Assembly (NCBI RefSeq): GCF_947494555.1
Contig: NZ_CANLVF010000005.1
Span: forward strand, 434,001 to 498,000
DNA length: 64,000 bases
From: an uncultured Roseibium sp.
GTDB taxonomy: Bacteria > Pseudomonadota > Alphaproteobacteria > Rhizobiales > Stappiaceae
Direction of reading: 5' to 3'
A program made the position numbers and the translations under genes. Shown piece after piece: positions 27,223 to 35,263 of the stretch. Position 1 is the first letter of the stretch; every line of letters begins with the position of its first letter. The notes under the pieces were generated by a model. The model worked only from the letters and a program-made list of their open reading frames with translations, did no database searches and was not told where the DNA came from.

Positions 27223-28356
27223 ATGAGTTCCGTGCTACACTCCGAGGTTGATTTGACGCTGGAAGACCCTACGGATTCTGCCGCTTCAAGGCTTCCCGGC
27301 GACAGGCGCAGAGGCCGGGCAGCGGCAACAAATGCATCCGGCCGCTTCGAGCCGGTGTCACGGGAAAGTTTCGACGACGGCTGGGAAACGCTCGACGACC
27401 TCCCGCCTCTCAAAACAGAGGTACAGGAAGAGCGCGCACGAACGATTATCACCCGCAACGACTCGCCAGATCTCTCCTTTGACCGCTCGATCAATCCATA
27501 CCGGGGTTGTGAACACGGTTGTATCTATTGTTTCGCCCGGCCCACGCACGCTTACATGGGCTTGTCGCCGGGCCTGGACTTCGAGACCAGACTGTTTGCA
27601 AAGCCCAATGCGGCAGCGTTGCTGGAGCGTGAATTGTCCAGACCCGGCTATACGCCGCGTGTGATCGCCATCGGCACCAATACCGACCCCTATCAGCCCC
27701 TGGAAAAGAGCTACCATCTCATGCGCGAGATTCTGGAGGTCATGGATAGCTGTTCGCACCCGGTTGCCATCGTTACGAAATCATCTCTCGTAACCCGCGA
27801 TATCGACATCCTTTCCAGGCTGGCAGAACGCAATCTGGTCAAGGTAGCGCTCTCGGTCACAACGCTCGACAGAAAGCTCGCACGAGCGATGGAGCCCCGC
27901 GCTTCAGCTCCTCACAAGCGGCTCGGTGCGATCCGGTTGCTTTCGGAAGCAGGTGTTCCTGCAACGGTCATGATGGCACCGATTATTCCTGCCCTGACCG
28001 ACAGCGAAATCGAATCCGTGCTCGAAGCGGCTGCTGAGCACGGTGCGACAGAAGCAAGTTTCGTGCTTCTGCGCCTGCCGCTGGAAGTTTCAGAACTCTT
28101 CCGCGATTGGCTGTTGCGGGAGAGGCCTGACCGATACCGCCACGTGATGAGCCTCATTCGCTCCATGCGCGGCGGCAAGGACTACGATGCCAGGTGGGGC
28201 GAACGTATGCGAGGCCGCGGTCCCTACGCGGACCAGATCGCCAAGCGCTTTTCGCTCGCGGCCAAACGCCTCGGGCTCAATCTGAGACGGAAGAAACTCA
28301 ACATTGCCGACTTCGTCCAGCCGCAAAAAGGTGGTGTGCAACTGGATCTCTTTTAG
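27223..28356 (+). CDS. PA0069-family radical SAM protein (SplB-like)
   Basis: Radical SAM enzyme of 377 residues in the PA0069 / COG1533 group, which is named after spore photoproduct lyase and often annotated as DNA repair related. The iron-sulphur cysteines are in NPYRGCEHGCIYCFARPTH (CxxxCxxC). Also seen are the IGTNTDPYQPLE and IVTKSSLVTRDIDIL strands and a basic C-terminal stretch with RRKKLN. The first ~60 residues are charged and disordered-looking. A LexA box directly upstream fits damage inducibility. The reaction is unknown. Confidence 0.9.
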   Translation: MSSVLHSEVDLTLEDPTDSAASRLPGDRRRGRAAATNASGRFEPVSRESFDDGWETLDDLPPLKTEVQEERARTIITRNDSPDLSFDRSINPYRGCEHGCIYCFARPTHAYMGLSPGLDFETRLFAKPNAAALLERELSRPGYTPRVIAIGTNTDPYQPLEKSYHLMREILEVMDSCSHPVAIVTKSSLVTRDIDILSRLAERNLVKVALSVTTLDRKLARAMEPRASAPHKRLGAIRLLSEAGVPATVMMAPIIPALTDSEIESVLEAAAEHGATEASFVLLRLPLEVSELFRDWLLRERPDRYRHVMSLIRSMRGGKDYDARWGERMRGRGPYADQIAKRFSLAAKRLGLNLRRKKLNIADFVQPQKGGVQLDLF

Positions 28357-28401
28357 GATTCCAGCTTGCGGCGGACACTCCCAACCGGCAGCTTCCTACT
28401 G

Positions 28402-29058
28402 ATGACACGCACCCCATCGCTCTTTGATCTGCCATTCCCGGACAGTCCGGACCTTACAACCGAACGCCGGCATGCCAGCACTTACGGCGGCAGACTTTGC
28501 GGTGTTGATGAAGCCGGACGCGGTCCGTGGGCGGGGCCGGTCGTGACAGCTGCGGTCGTGCTGGATTATGACAACGTTCCCGAAGGCCTTGACGATTCCA
28601 AGAAGCTGAGCGAAGCGAAACGTGAAGAGCTGTTTGAACAGATCGTTTCAAGTGCCCTGGTCAGTGTCGCAAGCGCTTCGCCTGCATCAATCGACCGGCT
28701 GAACATCCGCGCGGCGACACTTGCTGCCATGGTGCGCGCGGTGAATGGTCTCGCTGTCACTCCACGCTACGTGCTCGTCGACGGACGCGATGTTCCGCCA
28801 GGCTTGACCCGACCCGGACAGGCCTTGGTCAAAGGCGACGGACGCTGTCTCTGCATTGCAGCTGCCTCCATCGTCGCCAAGGTTACGCGGGATCGGATGA
28901 TGGTGCGTCTGGAACATTATGTTCCCGGCTACGGTTTCGACCAGCACAAGGGATATGGCGTCCCCCGGCACCAGGCAGCATTGAACGAACTCGGCCCTTC
29001 CCCGCACCACCGGATGAGTTTCAAGCCCGTGAGACTTGCGGCTCACAAGGGCGAGTAA
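28402..29058 (+). CDS. rnhB: Ribonuclease HII
   Basis: Endonuclease that removes RNA of RNA-DNA hybrids and single ribonucleotides in DNA. About 218 residues from the ATG at 28402. Catalytic carboxylates are in CGVDEAGRGPWAGPVV (Asp-Glu) and in YVLVDGRDVPPG; the family motifs LDDSKKLSEAKREEL and ASIVAKVTRDRMM and the final FKPVR are present. An in-frame TTG at 28366 is possible. The gene starts 45 bases after the radical SAM gene and may share its LexA-controlled promoter. Immediately after its stop the 255-bp tandem array begins. Confidence 0.95.
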   Translation: MTRTPSLFDLPFPDSPDLTTERRHASTYGGRLCGVDEAGRGPWAGPVVTAAVVLDYDNVPEGLDDSKKLSEAKREELFEQIVSSALVSVASASPASIDRLNIRAATLAAMVRAVNGLAVTPRYVLVDGRDVPPGLTRPGQALVKGDGRCLCIAAASIVAKVTRDRMMVRLEHYVPGYGFDQHKGYGVPRHQAALNELGPSPHHRMSFKPVRLAAHKGE

Positions 29059-29064
29059 TCTTTG

Positions 29065-31020
29065 CGTGCTGCACCACTTACCGTACCTGCGAAGAGAGAG
29101 GTCCAGTACACACAAACTGGCAACGAGAATACTGGATCCCGGTCTTGATGCTACGCAACAAACCGGGAGGACAAAGGTTGTTTGGGCCGAAGTAAACCAG
29201 TTGCATTGCGCTTAGACATATCTGAGGGGTGACAATGCCAACCGCCCTCCATGAGAATTAAAGTAATCCACCCATGGATGGTTCAATGGGTCCGGTTACA
29301 TAGGACGAGCGAAACACACCAGCACCGCAACTTGTCATCCCTGCGAAGGCAGGGATCCAGTACCCAAAAACTCCTGCCGTGAGTACTGGATCCCGGCCTT
29401 GATGCTGCGCATCAAACCGGGAAGACAATCGCTGTTTCCACGGGAGTAAGCCGGTTGCATTGCGCCTGCACATATCGGAGGGGTGACAATGCCAACCACC
29501 TGGCCAGAGGGTTAATATAGTCCACTCCTGGACGGATCAATGGGTTCGGTTACACAGGACGAGCGAAACACACCAGCACCCGCAACTTGTCATCCCTGCG
29601 ACGGCAGGGATCCAGTAGACACATACTCGCGCCGTGGATACTGGATCCCGGTCTTGACGCTGCGCATCAAACCGGGAAGACAACAGCTGTTTCCATGGGA
29701 GTAAGCCGGTTGCATTGCGCTCGCACATATCGGAGGGGTGACAATGCCAACCACCTGGCCGGAGGGTTAAAATAGTCCACTCCTGGACGGATCAATGGGT
29801 TCGGTTACACAGGACGAGCAAAAACACCAGCATCCACCGCTTGTCATCCCTGCGACGGCAGGGATCCATTAGACACATACTCGCACCGTGGATACTGGGT
29901 CCCGGCCTTGATGCTGCGCATCAAACCGGGAAGACAATCGCTGTTTCCACGGGAGTAAGCCGGTTGCATTGCGCCTGCACATATCGGAGGGGTGACAATG
30001 CCAACCACCTGGCCAGAGGGTTAATATAGTCCACTCCTGGACGGATCAATGGGTTCGGTTACACAGGACGAGCGAAACACACCAGCACCCGCAACTTGTC
30101 ATCCCTGCGACGGCAGGGATCCAGTAGACACATACTCGCACCGTGGATACTGGGTCCCGGTCTTGATGCCGCGCATCAAACCGGGATGACAACAGCTGTT
30201 TCCATGGGAGTAAGCCGGTTGCATTGCGCTCGCACATATCGGAGGGGTGACAATGCCAACCACCTGGCCAGAGGGCTAAAATAGTCCACGTCTGGATGGT
30301 TCAATGGGTCCGGTTACACAGGACGAGCGAAACACACCAGCCTCCACCGCTTGTCATCCCTGCGACGGCAGGGATCCAGTAGACACATACTCGCACCGTG
30401 GATACTGGGTCCCGGTCTTGATGCCGCGCATCAAACCGGGATGACAACAGCTGTTTCCATGGGAGTAAGCCGGTTGCATTGCGCTCGCACATATCGGAGG
30501 GGTGACAATGCCAACCACCTGGCCAGAGGGTTAAAATAGTCCACTCCTGGACGGATCAATGGGTTCGGTTACACAGGACGAGCAAAAACACCAGCATCCA
30601 CCGCTTGTCATCCCCGCGCAGGCAGGGATCCAGCACCCAAAAACTCCTGCCGTGAGTACTGGATCCCGGCCTTGATGCCGCGCATCAAACCGGGATGACA
30701 ATCGCTGTTTCCATGGGAGTAAGCCGGTTGCATTGCGCTCGCACATATCGGAGGGGTGACAATGCCAACTACCTGGCCAGAGGGCTAAAATAGTCCACGT
30801 CTGGATGGTTCAATGGGTCCGGTTACACAGGACGAGCGAAACACACCAGCCTCCACCGCTTGTCATCCCTGCGACGGCAGGGATCCAGTACACGCAATCT
30901 CGTGCCGAGAATACTGGATCCCGGTCTTGATGCTGCGCATCAAACCGGGATGACAAGGGTTGTTCCGTATCAGTGAAACCAATTGGGTTGCCTAAAGGCA
31001 TATCGAAAAGGTGACGCTAT
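29065..31020. repeat. Tandem array of eight ~255-bp units with palindromic elements
   Basis: Copies of a common anchor (CTTGTCATCCCTGCGA) begin at 29331, 29586, 29840, 30095, 30350, 30604 and 30859; a degenerate copy begins at 29077. The period is 254-255 bases. Each unit contains a ~97-bp element, for example 30096-30192, bounded by TTGTCATCCC and its inverse GGGATGACAA, with two inner palindromes (CCCTGC..GCAGGG and TCCCGG..CCGGGA). In the copies at 29331, 29586 and 29840 the right terminus is mutated to GGGAAGACAA. The last unit fades into the 3' end of the next gene. Short frames of about 62-71 codons recur in every unit on both strands, and are by-products of the repeat. The array fills the space between two converging gene ends. 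Confidence 0.95.
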
Positions 31021-31063
31021 AGCTGCCTGTCTCGAGGACTGAATTGATCCGTTCCCGGATAGC

Positions 31064-32251
31064 TCAATGCGACCGCTTGCGCGTGGCCTGTTCCTTGACC
31101 TCCGACGCGAATTTCTCTGCCGGCCATGCTTCCGTTAGTGCCTGGCGCATGATGTCCTGCTGACTGGGTGGCGCCATCCCCGACAAAGGAGAATCGATGT
31201 CCAGATTTGCGGGAAAGGGATAGCCTTCCGCCGTTGCGGACACGACAGTGTCGATCTCACGCGCGCTGAGCCCTTCGTTCGCCTTGGCCGCGAGAAGCGC
31301 TGGATAGGCGGCAAGGGACATGCGCAAGCGATCCACAATCTCGATCGACCGTCCGTAGGCCGAGCCTATCTGAAGGAGGTTGGCAAACCGCTCAACGTTA
31401 CTTGTCCGGTTCTCGCCTGCAGCGTGGAAAGTTGCGGGATTGAAAAACAGAAGGTCTCCCTTTTGCAAGGGCATCTGGACGTGGTGCTGTTCAAAATGGG
31501 CCCGGAATTCGGGCAGGAGCACAGCCTGATAACCTGGAAGATAACTTTGTGAAAACGGAAGAAGTTTTGTGGGTCCGGCCTCGACCGGCATGTCGCTGTG
31601 GGCGATACCGCCTTGAAGCGTCAAATGGCATGAGACGGCGTGCTGTGAAGCCGGATACGCCTGCATCAGCGCGGCGCCTTGAAAACCCATGTGGTAATCA
31701 CGGTGGGCGACCTGGGCCTGGCCGCCCGGGTGGACGACATTGACCTGGCAGGTGATCTGGTAACCCGGTCCGAGCCAGGCTTCGCTCACCCGGCGTAAGA
31801 GATCATTTGCATTGTAGCGGATGAACAGCTCCGGATCGGCAACACAGAGCTTCTCATGCGCGTTCCAGATCCGAGTGTTTGCTCCGGCTGCAGCAAAGTG
31901 ATCGCCCTGGCCGCTATCCTGCTCGGCCTCCTCTTTCATGATACGGTTCAAAACATCGGTCACCGCATCAAGGAGAGCGATGTCCGTGTAACCCTCGCGG
32001 ATGACGATAATGCCGGGCCCGCTCGAAAAGGAGCGGTTCCATTCTGCCATTATGTCCCGCCAGGCGGCCTCGCCGGTATTGTTTTGTAAGAGCGCAGCGC
32101 CGTCATAGACCGGAATGTCGGATACAATATCGGCGGCAGCCGGATAATCCGCGCTCTCCGATTTCTGATCCAAGTGGCGCTTGAAATCTTCGATGGAGCA
32201 GGAGCTCTCATCAATCCAGACCGGTGCTGCGCGCTCCGTCTTGTCCAGCAT
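31064..32251 (-). CDS. Phytanoyl-CoA dioxygenase (PhyH) family protein
   Basis: Predicted non-haem Fe(II)/2-oxoglutarate oxygenase, 395 residues. The facial triad is HRD in QVAHRDYHMGF and a distal His in ATFHAAGENRTSN, where the Arg could hold 2-oxoglutarate. NVVHPGGQAQVAHRD and the MPVEAGPTKLLPFSQSY segment are typical for PhyH members acting on small molecules. Substrate unknown. GGGAGGATGCC before the ATG at 32251 decides the start. Its 3' end is only about 40 bases from the repeat array, and it lies downstream of the atp operon behind a terminator. Confidence 0.85.
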   Translation of the reverse strand: MLDKTERAAPVWIDESSCSIEDFKRHLDQKSESADYPAAADIVSDIPVYDGAALLQNNTGEAAWRDIMAEWNRSFSSGPGIIVIREGYTDIALLDAVTDVLNRIMKEEAEQDSGQGDHFAAAGANTRIWNAHEKLCVADPELFIRYNANDLLRRVSEAWLGPGYQITCQVNVVHPGGQAQVAHRDYHMGFQGAALMQAYPASQHAVSCHLTLQGGIAHSDMPVEAGPTKLLPFSQSYLPGYQAVLLPEFRAHFEQHHVQMPLQKGDLLFFNPATFHAAGENRTSNVERFANLLQIGSAYGRSIEIVDRLRMSLAAYPALLAAKANEGLSAREIDTVVSATAEGYPFPANLDIDSPLSGMAPPSQQDIMRQALTEAWPAEKFASEVKEQATRKRSH

Positions 32252-32389
32252 GGCATCCTCCCAAATCACCAGCAGCAGCCTAGGCATTGCCGGTTTCGAC
32301 ATTTTCGTTCCGCGTTCCGCGAGACGTGTCTTTGTGTGATTGTGCCTATGGTTGCCGAAGTTCCGACAGCTGGCAACTCGTGGGGAAAC

Positions 32390-32413
32390 AAAAAAAGCGG
32401 CCCATGGGCCGCT
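32390..32413 (-). terminator. Terminator of the atp F0 operon
   Basis: On the minus strand, AGCGGCCC / GGGCCGCT forms a hairpin followed by a run of T, 29 bases after the atpF stop. Confidence 0.88.
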
Positions 32414-32442
32414 CTTTCAGTGTTCAATCCGACTGTCGCCAA

Positions 32443-32922
32443 TCAGTTCAAGCGTTCTTTCACCTGGTCGATGCTCTTGGAAAGAATGTCGTCGGCAACC
32501 GTGTCCTTGACCTTGGCGGCAAGGATTTCCTCTGCCGCTGCAACAGCGATGTCCGCTGCCTTGGCCCGAACTTCAGCGATTGCCTGCGTTTCCGCCTGTG
32601 CGATCTTGACCTCGGCTGCCTTGGTGCGCCGCGCGATCATTTCTTCAAGCGCCTTGTTGGTTTCCACCGTCAGGCGTTCGGCCTCGGCATTCGCCTCGGC
32701 AATGATGGCTTCCGCTTCACCTTCAGCCTCGTGACGCTTGCGCTGGTATTCCGACAGCAATTCCTGGGCTTCTTCGCGCATCTTGCGCGCTTCTTCCAGT
32801 TCCTTGCGAATACCGTCGGCGCGGTTGTCGAGAGACGAACCAATTTTGCCCGGAACCTTGAGGTAGGCAATCAGGGCAAAGAAGAGAACAAGACCGATCA
32901 GGGCCCAAAATGTTGCATCCAT
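32443..32922 (-). CDS. atpF: ATP synthase F0 subunit b
   Basis: Peripheral-stalk subunit b of the F0F1 ATP synthase, 159 residues. One N-terminal membrane helix (FWALIGLVLFFALIAYLKVP) precedes a long charged coiled coil (ADGIRKELEEARKMREEAQELLSEYQRKRHEAEGEAEAI). It is the last gene of the operon, ten bases after the b' gene. Alphaproteobacteria use one b and one b' where E. coli uses two b. Confidence 0.95.
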   Translation of the reverse strand: MDATFWALIGLVLFFALIAYLKVPGKIGSSLDNRADGIRKELEEARKMREEAQELLSEYQRKRHEAEGEAEAIIAEANAEAERLTVETNKALEEMIARRTKAAEVKIAQAETQAIAEVRAKAADIAVAAAEEILAAKVKDTVADDILSKSIDQVKERLN

Positions 32923-32932
32923 GATCGTCTCC

Positions 32933-33484
32933 TCAGTCCATCGCCGACTTCAGCGCTTTGGTCAGGTCGGTTTTCGTCGGAGCCTTTCCAATCAGCTGCT
33001 CGACGAGCGCCGATGTGGTGTCTCCGGCGATATCGCCGATCTGCGACAAGGCCTCGGTCTTGATACCGGTGATCTGCGTTTCCGCAGCCTGCAGCTTCTC
33101 GTTCAGCTCTGCTTCCGCCTTTTCGCGGCGAGCTTCCTGTTCAGCTTTCAGCTTCGCACGTGTGTCATGCGCAATGCTGTGAGCCTTGTTGCGGGCTTCC
33201 GCCAGCGCCTGCTCGTAGGCTGCGATCGCCGCGTCGGTCTCGTCCTTCAGGCGGTTGGCCTCGGAAAGATCACCGGCGATGCGGTCCTTGCGGTCCTCAA
33301 GGATCCCTGCAATCCGCGGCATCGCCACGTTTTTCATGATCCAGTAGAAGACGCCGAAGGTGATGGCGAGCCACAGCAGCTGGGACGCAAAAGTGGTCGC
33401 GTCGAACGGTGGGAAGCCCACACCGTGCTCGGCGGCCGTGTCAGCGATCGCTGCATGGCTTTCAGTGGTCGTATCGCCTGCCAT
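32933..33484 (-). CDS. ATP synthase F0 subunit b'
   Basis: Second peripheral-stalk subunit (b'), 183 residues, pairing with b in the membrane-embedded F0 sector. An N-terminal acidic/polar stretch of about 35 residues precedes the membrane helix LLWLAITFGVFYWIMKNVAMP, followed by a long coiled coil (LKAEQEARREKAEAELNEKLQAAE). AGGAGACAGGAA is located just before the ATG. The leader region to atpE carries a stable hairpin. Confidence 0.95.
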   Translation of the reverse strand: MAGDTTTESHAAIADTAAEHGVGFPPFDATTFASQLLWLAITFGVFYWIMKNVAMPRIAGILEDRKDRIAGDLSEANRLKDETDAAIAAYEQALAEARNKAHSIAHDTRAKLKAEQEARREKAEAELNEKLQAAETQITGIKTEALSQIGDIAGDTTSALVEQLIGKAPTKTDLTKALKSAMD

Positions 33485-33507
33485 TTCCTGTCTCCTAAGT
33501 CCGGTCA

Positions 33508-33530
33508 GGCGGCGCTTTCAGTGCGCCGCC
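33508..33530 (-). other. Hairpin between atpE and the b' gene
   Basis: GGCGGCGC (33508-33515) and GCGCCGCC (33523-33530) form an 8-bp GC stem in the intercistronic space, without a T-run. In atp operons such hairpins can stabilise the abundant subunit c message; partial termination is the alternative. Confidence 0.5.
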
Positions 33531-33566
33531 ACCGGAGTCGCGTCGAATATCGCTGCGGGTGAGCGA

Positions 33567-33791
33567 TTAAGCGAACAGGATGAGGAAGGCGATCAGAAGT
33601 GAGAAGATGCCCAGAGCTTCCGTCACGGCGAAGCCGAAGATCAGACGGCCGAACTGGCCATCAGCTGCAGACGGGTTGCGCAGAGCGCCAGCGAGGTAGT
33701 TACCGAAGATGGTGCCGAGGCCGATACCTGCACCGCCCATGCCGAGACATGCGATACCTGCACCGATGTATTTTGCTGCTTCTGCTTCCAT
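33567..33791 (-). CDS. atpE: ATP synthase F0 subunit c
   Basis: Proteolipid subunit of the rotor ring, 74 residues forming a helical hairpin. Helix 1 has the Gly-rich IGAGIACLGMGGAGIGLGTIFG; the polar loop is RNPSA; helix 2 holds the proton-carrying Glu in FGFAVTEALGIFSLLIAFLI. The ATG at 33791, preceded by AGGAG, gives the normal length; the frame's upstream 12 codons are not part of it. Confidence 0.96.
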   Translation of the reverse strand: MEAEAAKYIGAGIACLGMGGAGIGLGTIFGNYLAGALRNPSAADGQFGRLIFGFAVTEALGIFSLLIAFLILFA

Positions 33792-33861
33792 GACACGTGC
33801 TCCTAGATGTGTTTGCAGATTGCTCACTTACGGCGCCACAGGCCGTGTGATTGGATTGCCC

Positions 33862-34611
33862 TTAGTGAGAAGGATGAAGGGCGTCGTTCAGATACATGCA
33901 GGTCAGAACGGCGAAGACGTAGGCCTGCAGGAATGCAACGAGGAATTCGAGCGCTGTCAGCGCGACCGTCATTGCAAGTGGAAGAACTGCACCGAAGATA
34001 CCGACCGCACCCATCGCACCAAGGCTCACGACGAAACCGGAGAACACCTTCAAGGTGATGTGGCCAGCCAGCATGTTCGCAAACAGGCGAACGGAAAGGC
34101 TGATCGGACGGGAAAGAAACGAGATCACTTCGATCATGGTCACGAGCGGAATAAGCGCGCCTGGCACTCCGCTTGGGATGAACAGTTTGAGGAAGCTCAT
34201 GCCGTGACGCAGGAAACCGTAGATAATCACTGTCAGAATCACCAGCATGGCCAGCGCGAACGTGACGATGATGTGGCTCGTTATGGTGAAGAAATACGGG
34301 AACATCCCGAAGAGGTTGGCGACCAGGATAAACATGAAAAGAGAGAAGACGAGCGGAAAGAACCGCATCCCGTCCGACCCGGTCGCGTCTCGTAACGTAC
34401 TGGCTATGAACTCATACATCATCTCCGACACCGACTGAACCCGGCTCGGCACCAGGCCGCGACCGCTGGTCGAGAAAATCAGAAACGCGGAGGTCGCCGC
34501 CACGGTCAAGACCATGAACAGGGAAGAGTTGGTAAATGAGAAATCCATGCCTCCGACTTCAATCGGAAAGATCTTCTGGATCTGGAACTGTGAGATCGGA
34601 TCGTTCGCCAC
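33862..34611 (-). CDS. atpB: ATP synthase F0 subunit a
   Basis: Membrane stator subunit a, 249 residues, providing the proton half-channels. The essential Arg is in LSVRLFANMLAGHITLKV in the fourth/fifth helix. Five to six hydrophobic helices are visible. GTG at 34611 with AAGG upstream is taken as start; the N-terminus ANDPISQFQI is usual for Rhizobiales. It lies 55 bases behind atpI. Confidence 0.95.
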   Translation of the reverse strand: MANDPISQFQIQKIFPIEVGGMDFSFTNSSLFMVLTVAATSAFLIFSTSGRGLVPSRVQSVSEMMYEFIASTLRDATGSDGMRFFPLVFSLFMFILVANLFGMFPYFFTITSHIIVTFALAMLVILTVIIYGFLRHGMSFLKLFIPSGVPGALIPLVTMIEVISFLSRPISLSVRLFANMLAGHITLKVFSGFVVSLGAMGAVGIFGAVLPLAMTVALTALEFLVAFLQAYVFAVLTCMYLNDALHPSH

Positions 34612-34665
34612 CGGCCAGCCTTCTTCGCTCGTTCATAATCACAGCGCCCGGAGGCGCGACAAATT

Positions 34666-35052
34666 CTAGTCTGATCCGTCGTCTGGAGCATTCTTGTCGC
34701 GCCGCAGCCCGACTTGCGGCTGTTCGACCACACCGGCCGATCGCAACACATTCAGAACGCCCGCGGCAAACCCCAGCAGCAGGAAAATGATGAGCCCAAA
34801 CGGCGTCGTTCCCAACCACTGATCGGCGACCCAACCAATCCCGGCCCCCACCAGAACGCCCGCGATGAATTCAGAAGACAGCTTCATCGCCTGCGCATAA
34901 CCGGCAGAGTTGCTTTCCGATTTTCGGGCTGCCTTTTCATCGGCAACGCGTTGATCATCAAGCTTCCGGCTTAATTGAGCCCGCCGTTCCGACAGACCCG
35001 CTTGCGAAACATCTGTGTTCCGATCGTCATTTTGGTCGTTTTCCGAAGACAT
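34666..35052 (-). CDS. atpI: ATP synthase accessory protein I
   Basis: AtpI-like protein, 128 residues, a small membrane protein encoded first in F0 operons and thought to help c-ring assembly or Mg2+ supply. The polar N-terminal ~55 residues precede two helices: FIAGVLVGAGIGWVADQWLG and GLIIFLLLGFAAGVLNVLR. The ATG at 35052 has AAAGGA close by. The operon promoter is expected in 35053-35263, where the minus strand has an AT-rich segment around 35150-35175. Confidence 0.9.
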   Translation of the reverse strand: MSSENDQNDDRNTDVSQAGLSERRAQLSRKLDDQRVADEKAARKSESNSAGYAQAMKLSSEFIAGVLVGAGIGWVADQWLGTTPFGLIIFLLLGFAAGVLNVLRSAGVVEQPQVGLRRDKNAPDDGSD

Positions 35053-35263
35053 GTTCCTTTGTCCCCAGTGCGCCGACATGTCAGATCAATCAACAGGAGT
35101 GCCCCGTAAGCCGCGCGCACCATAGTCGGCGCCTCAGGCCGTGTCAAGGAGACTTGATTAATAATTATCTCATTGAAAACGCTTGCCTTTTTCGCCTTCA
35201 GATATTTTCGCGAGACCTAAGTTGTACGTGTGCTCGGCGGCGGCGGCGCCCGCAAGGGGGCGG

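Noticed and set aside
29258..31001. Repeated short ORFs of 62-71 codons on both strands with WIPAVAGMT-like ends
   Set aside because: They recur in each repeat unit because the DNA repeats, vary with the inverted repeats, and have no ribosome binding site; such translations are typical of palindromic elements.
29065..31020. Possible CRISPR array
   Set aside because: The period is 255 bases with the whole unit repeated, not short repeats with unique spacers, and no cas gene is near.
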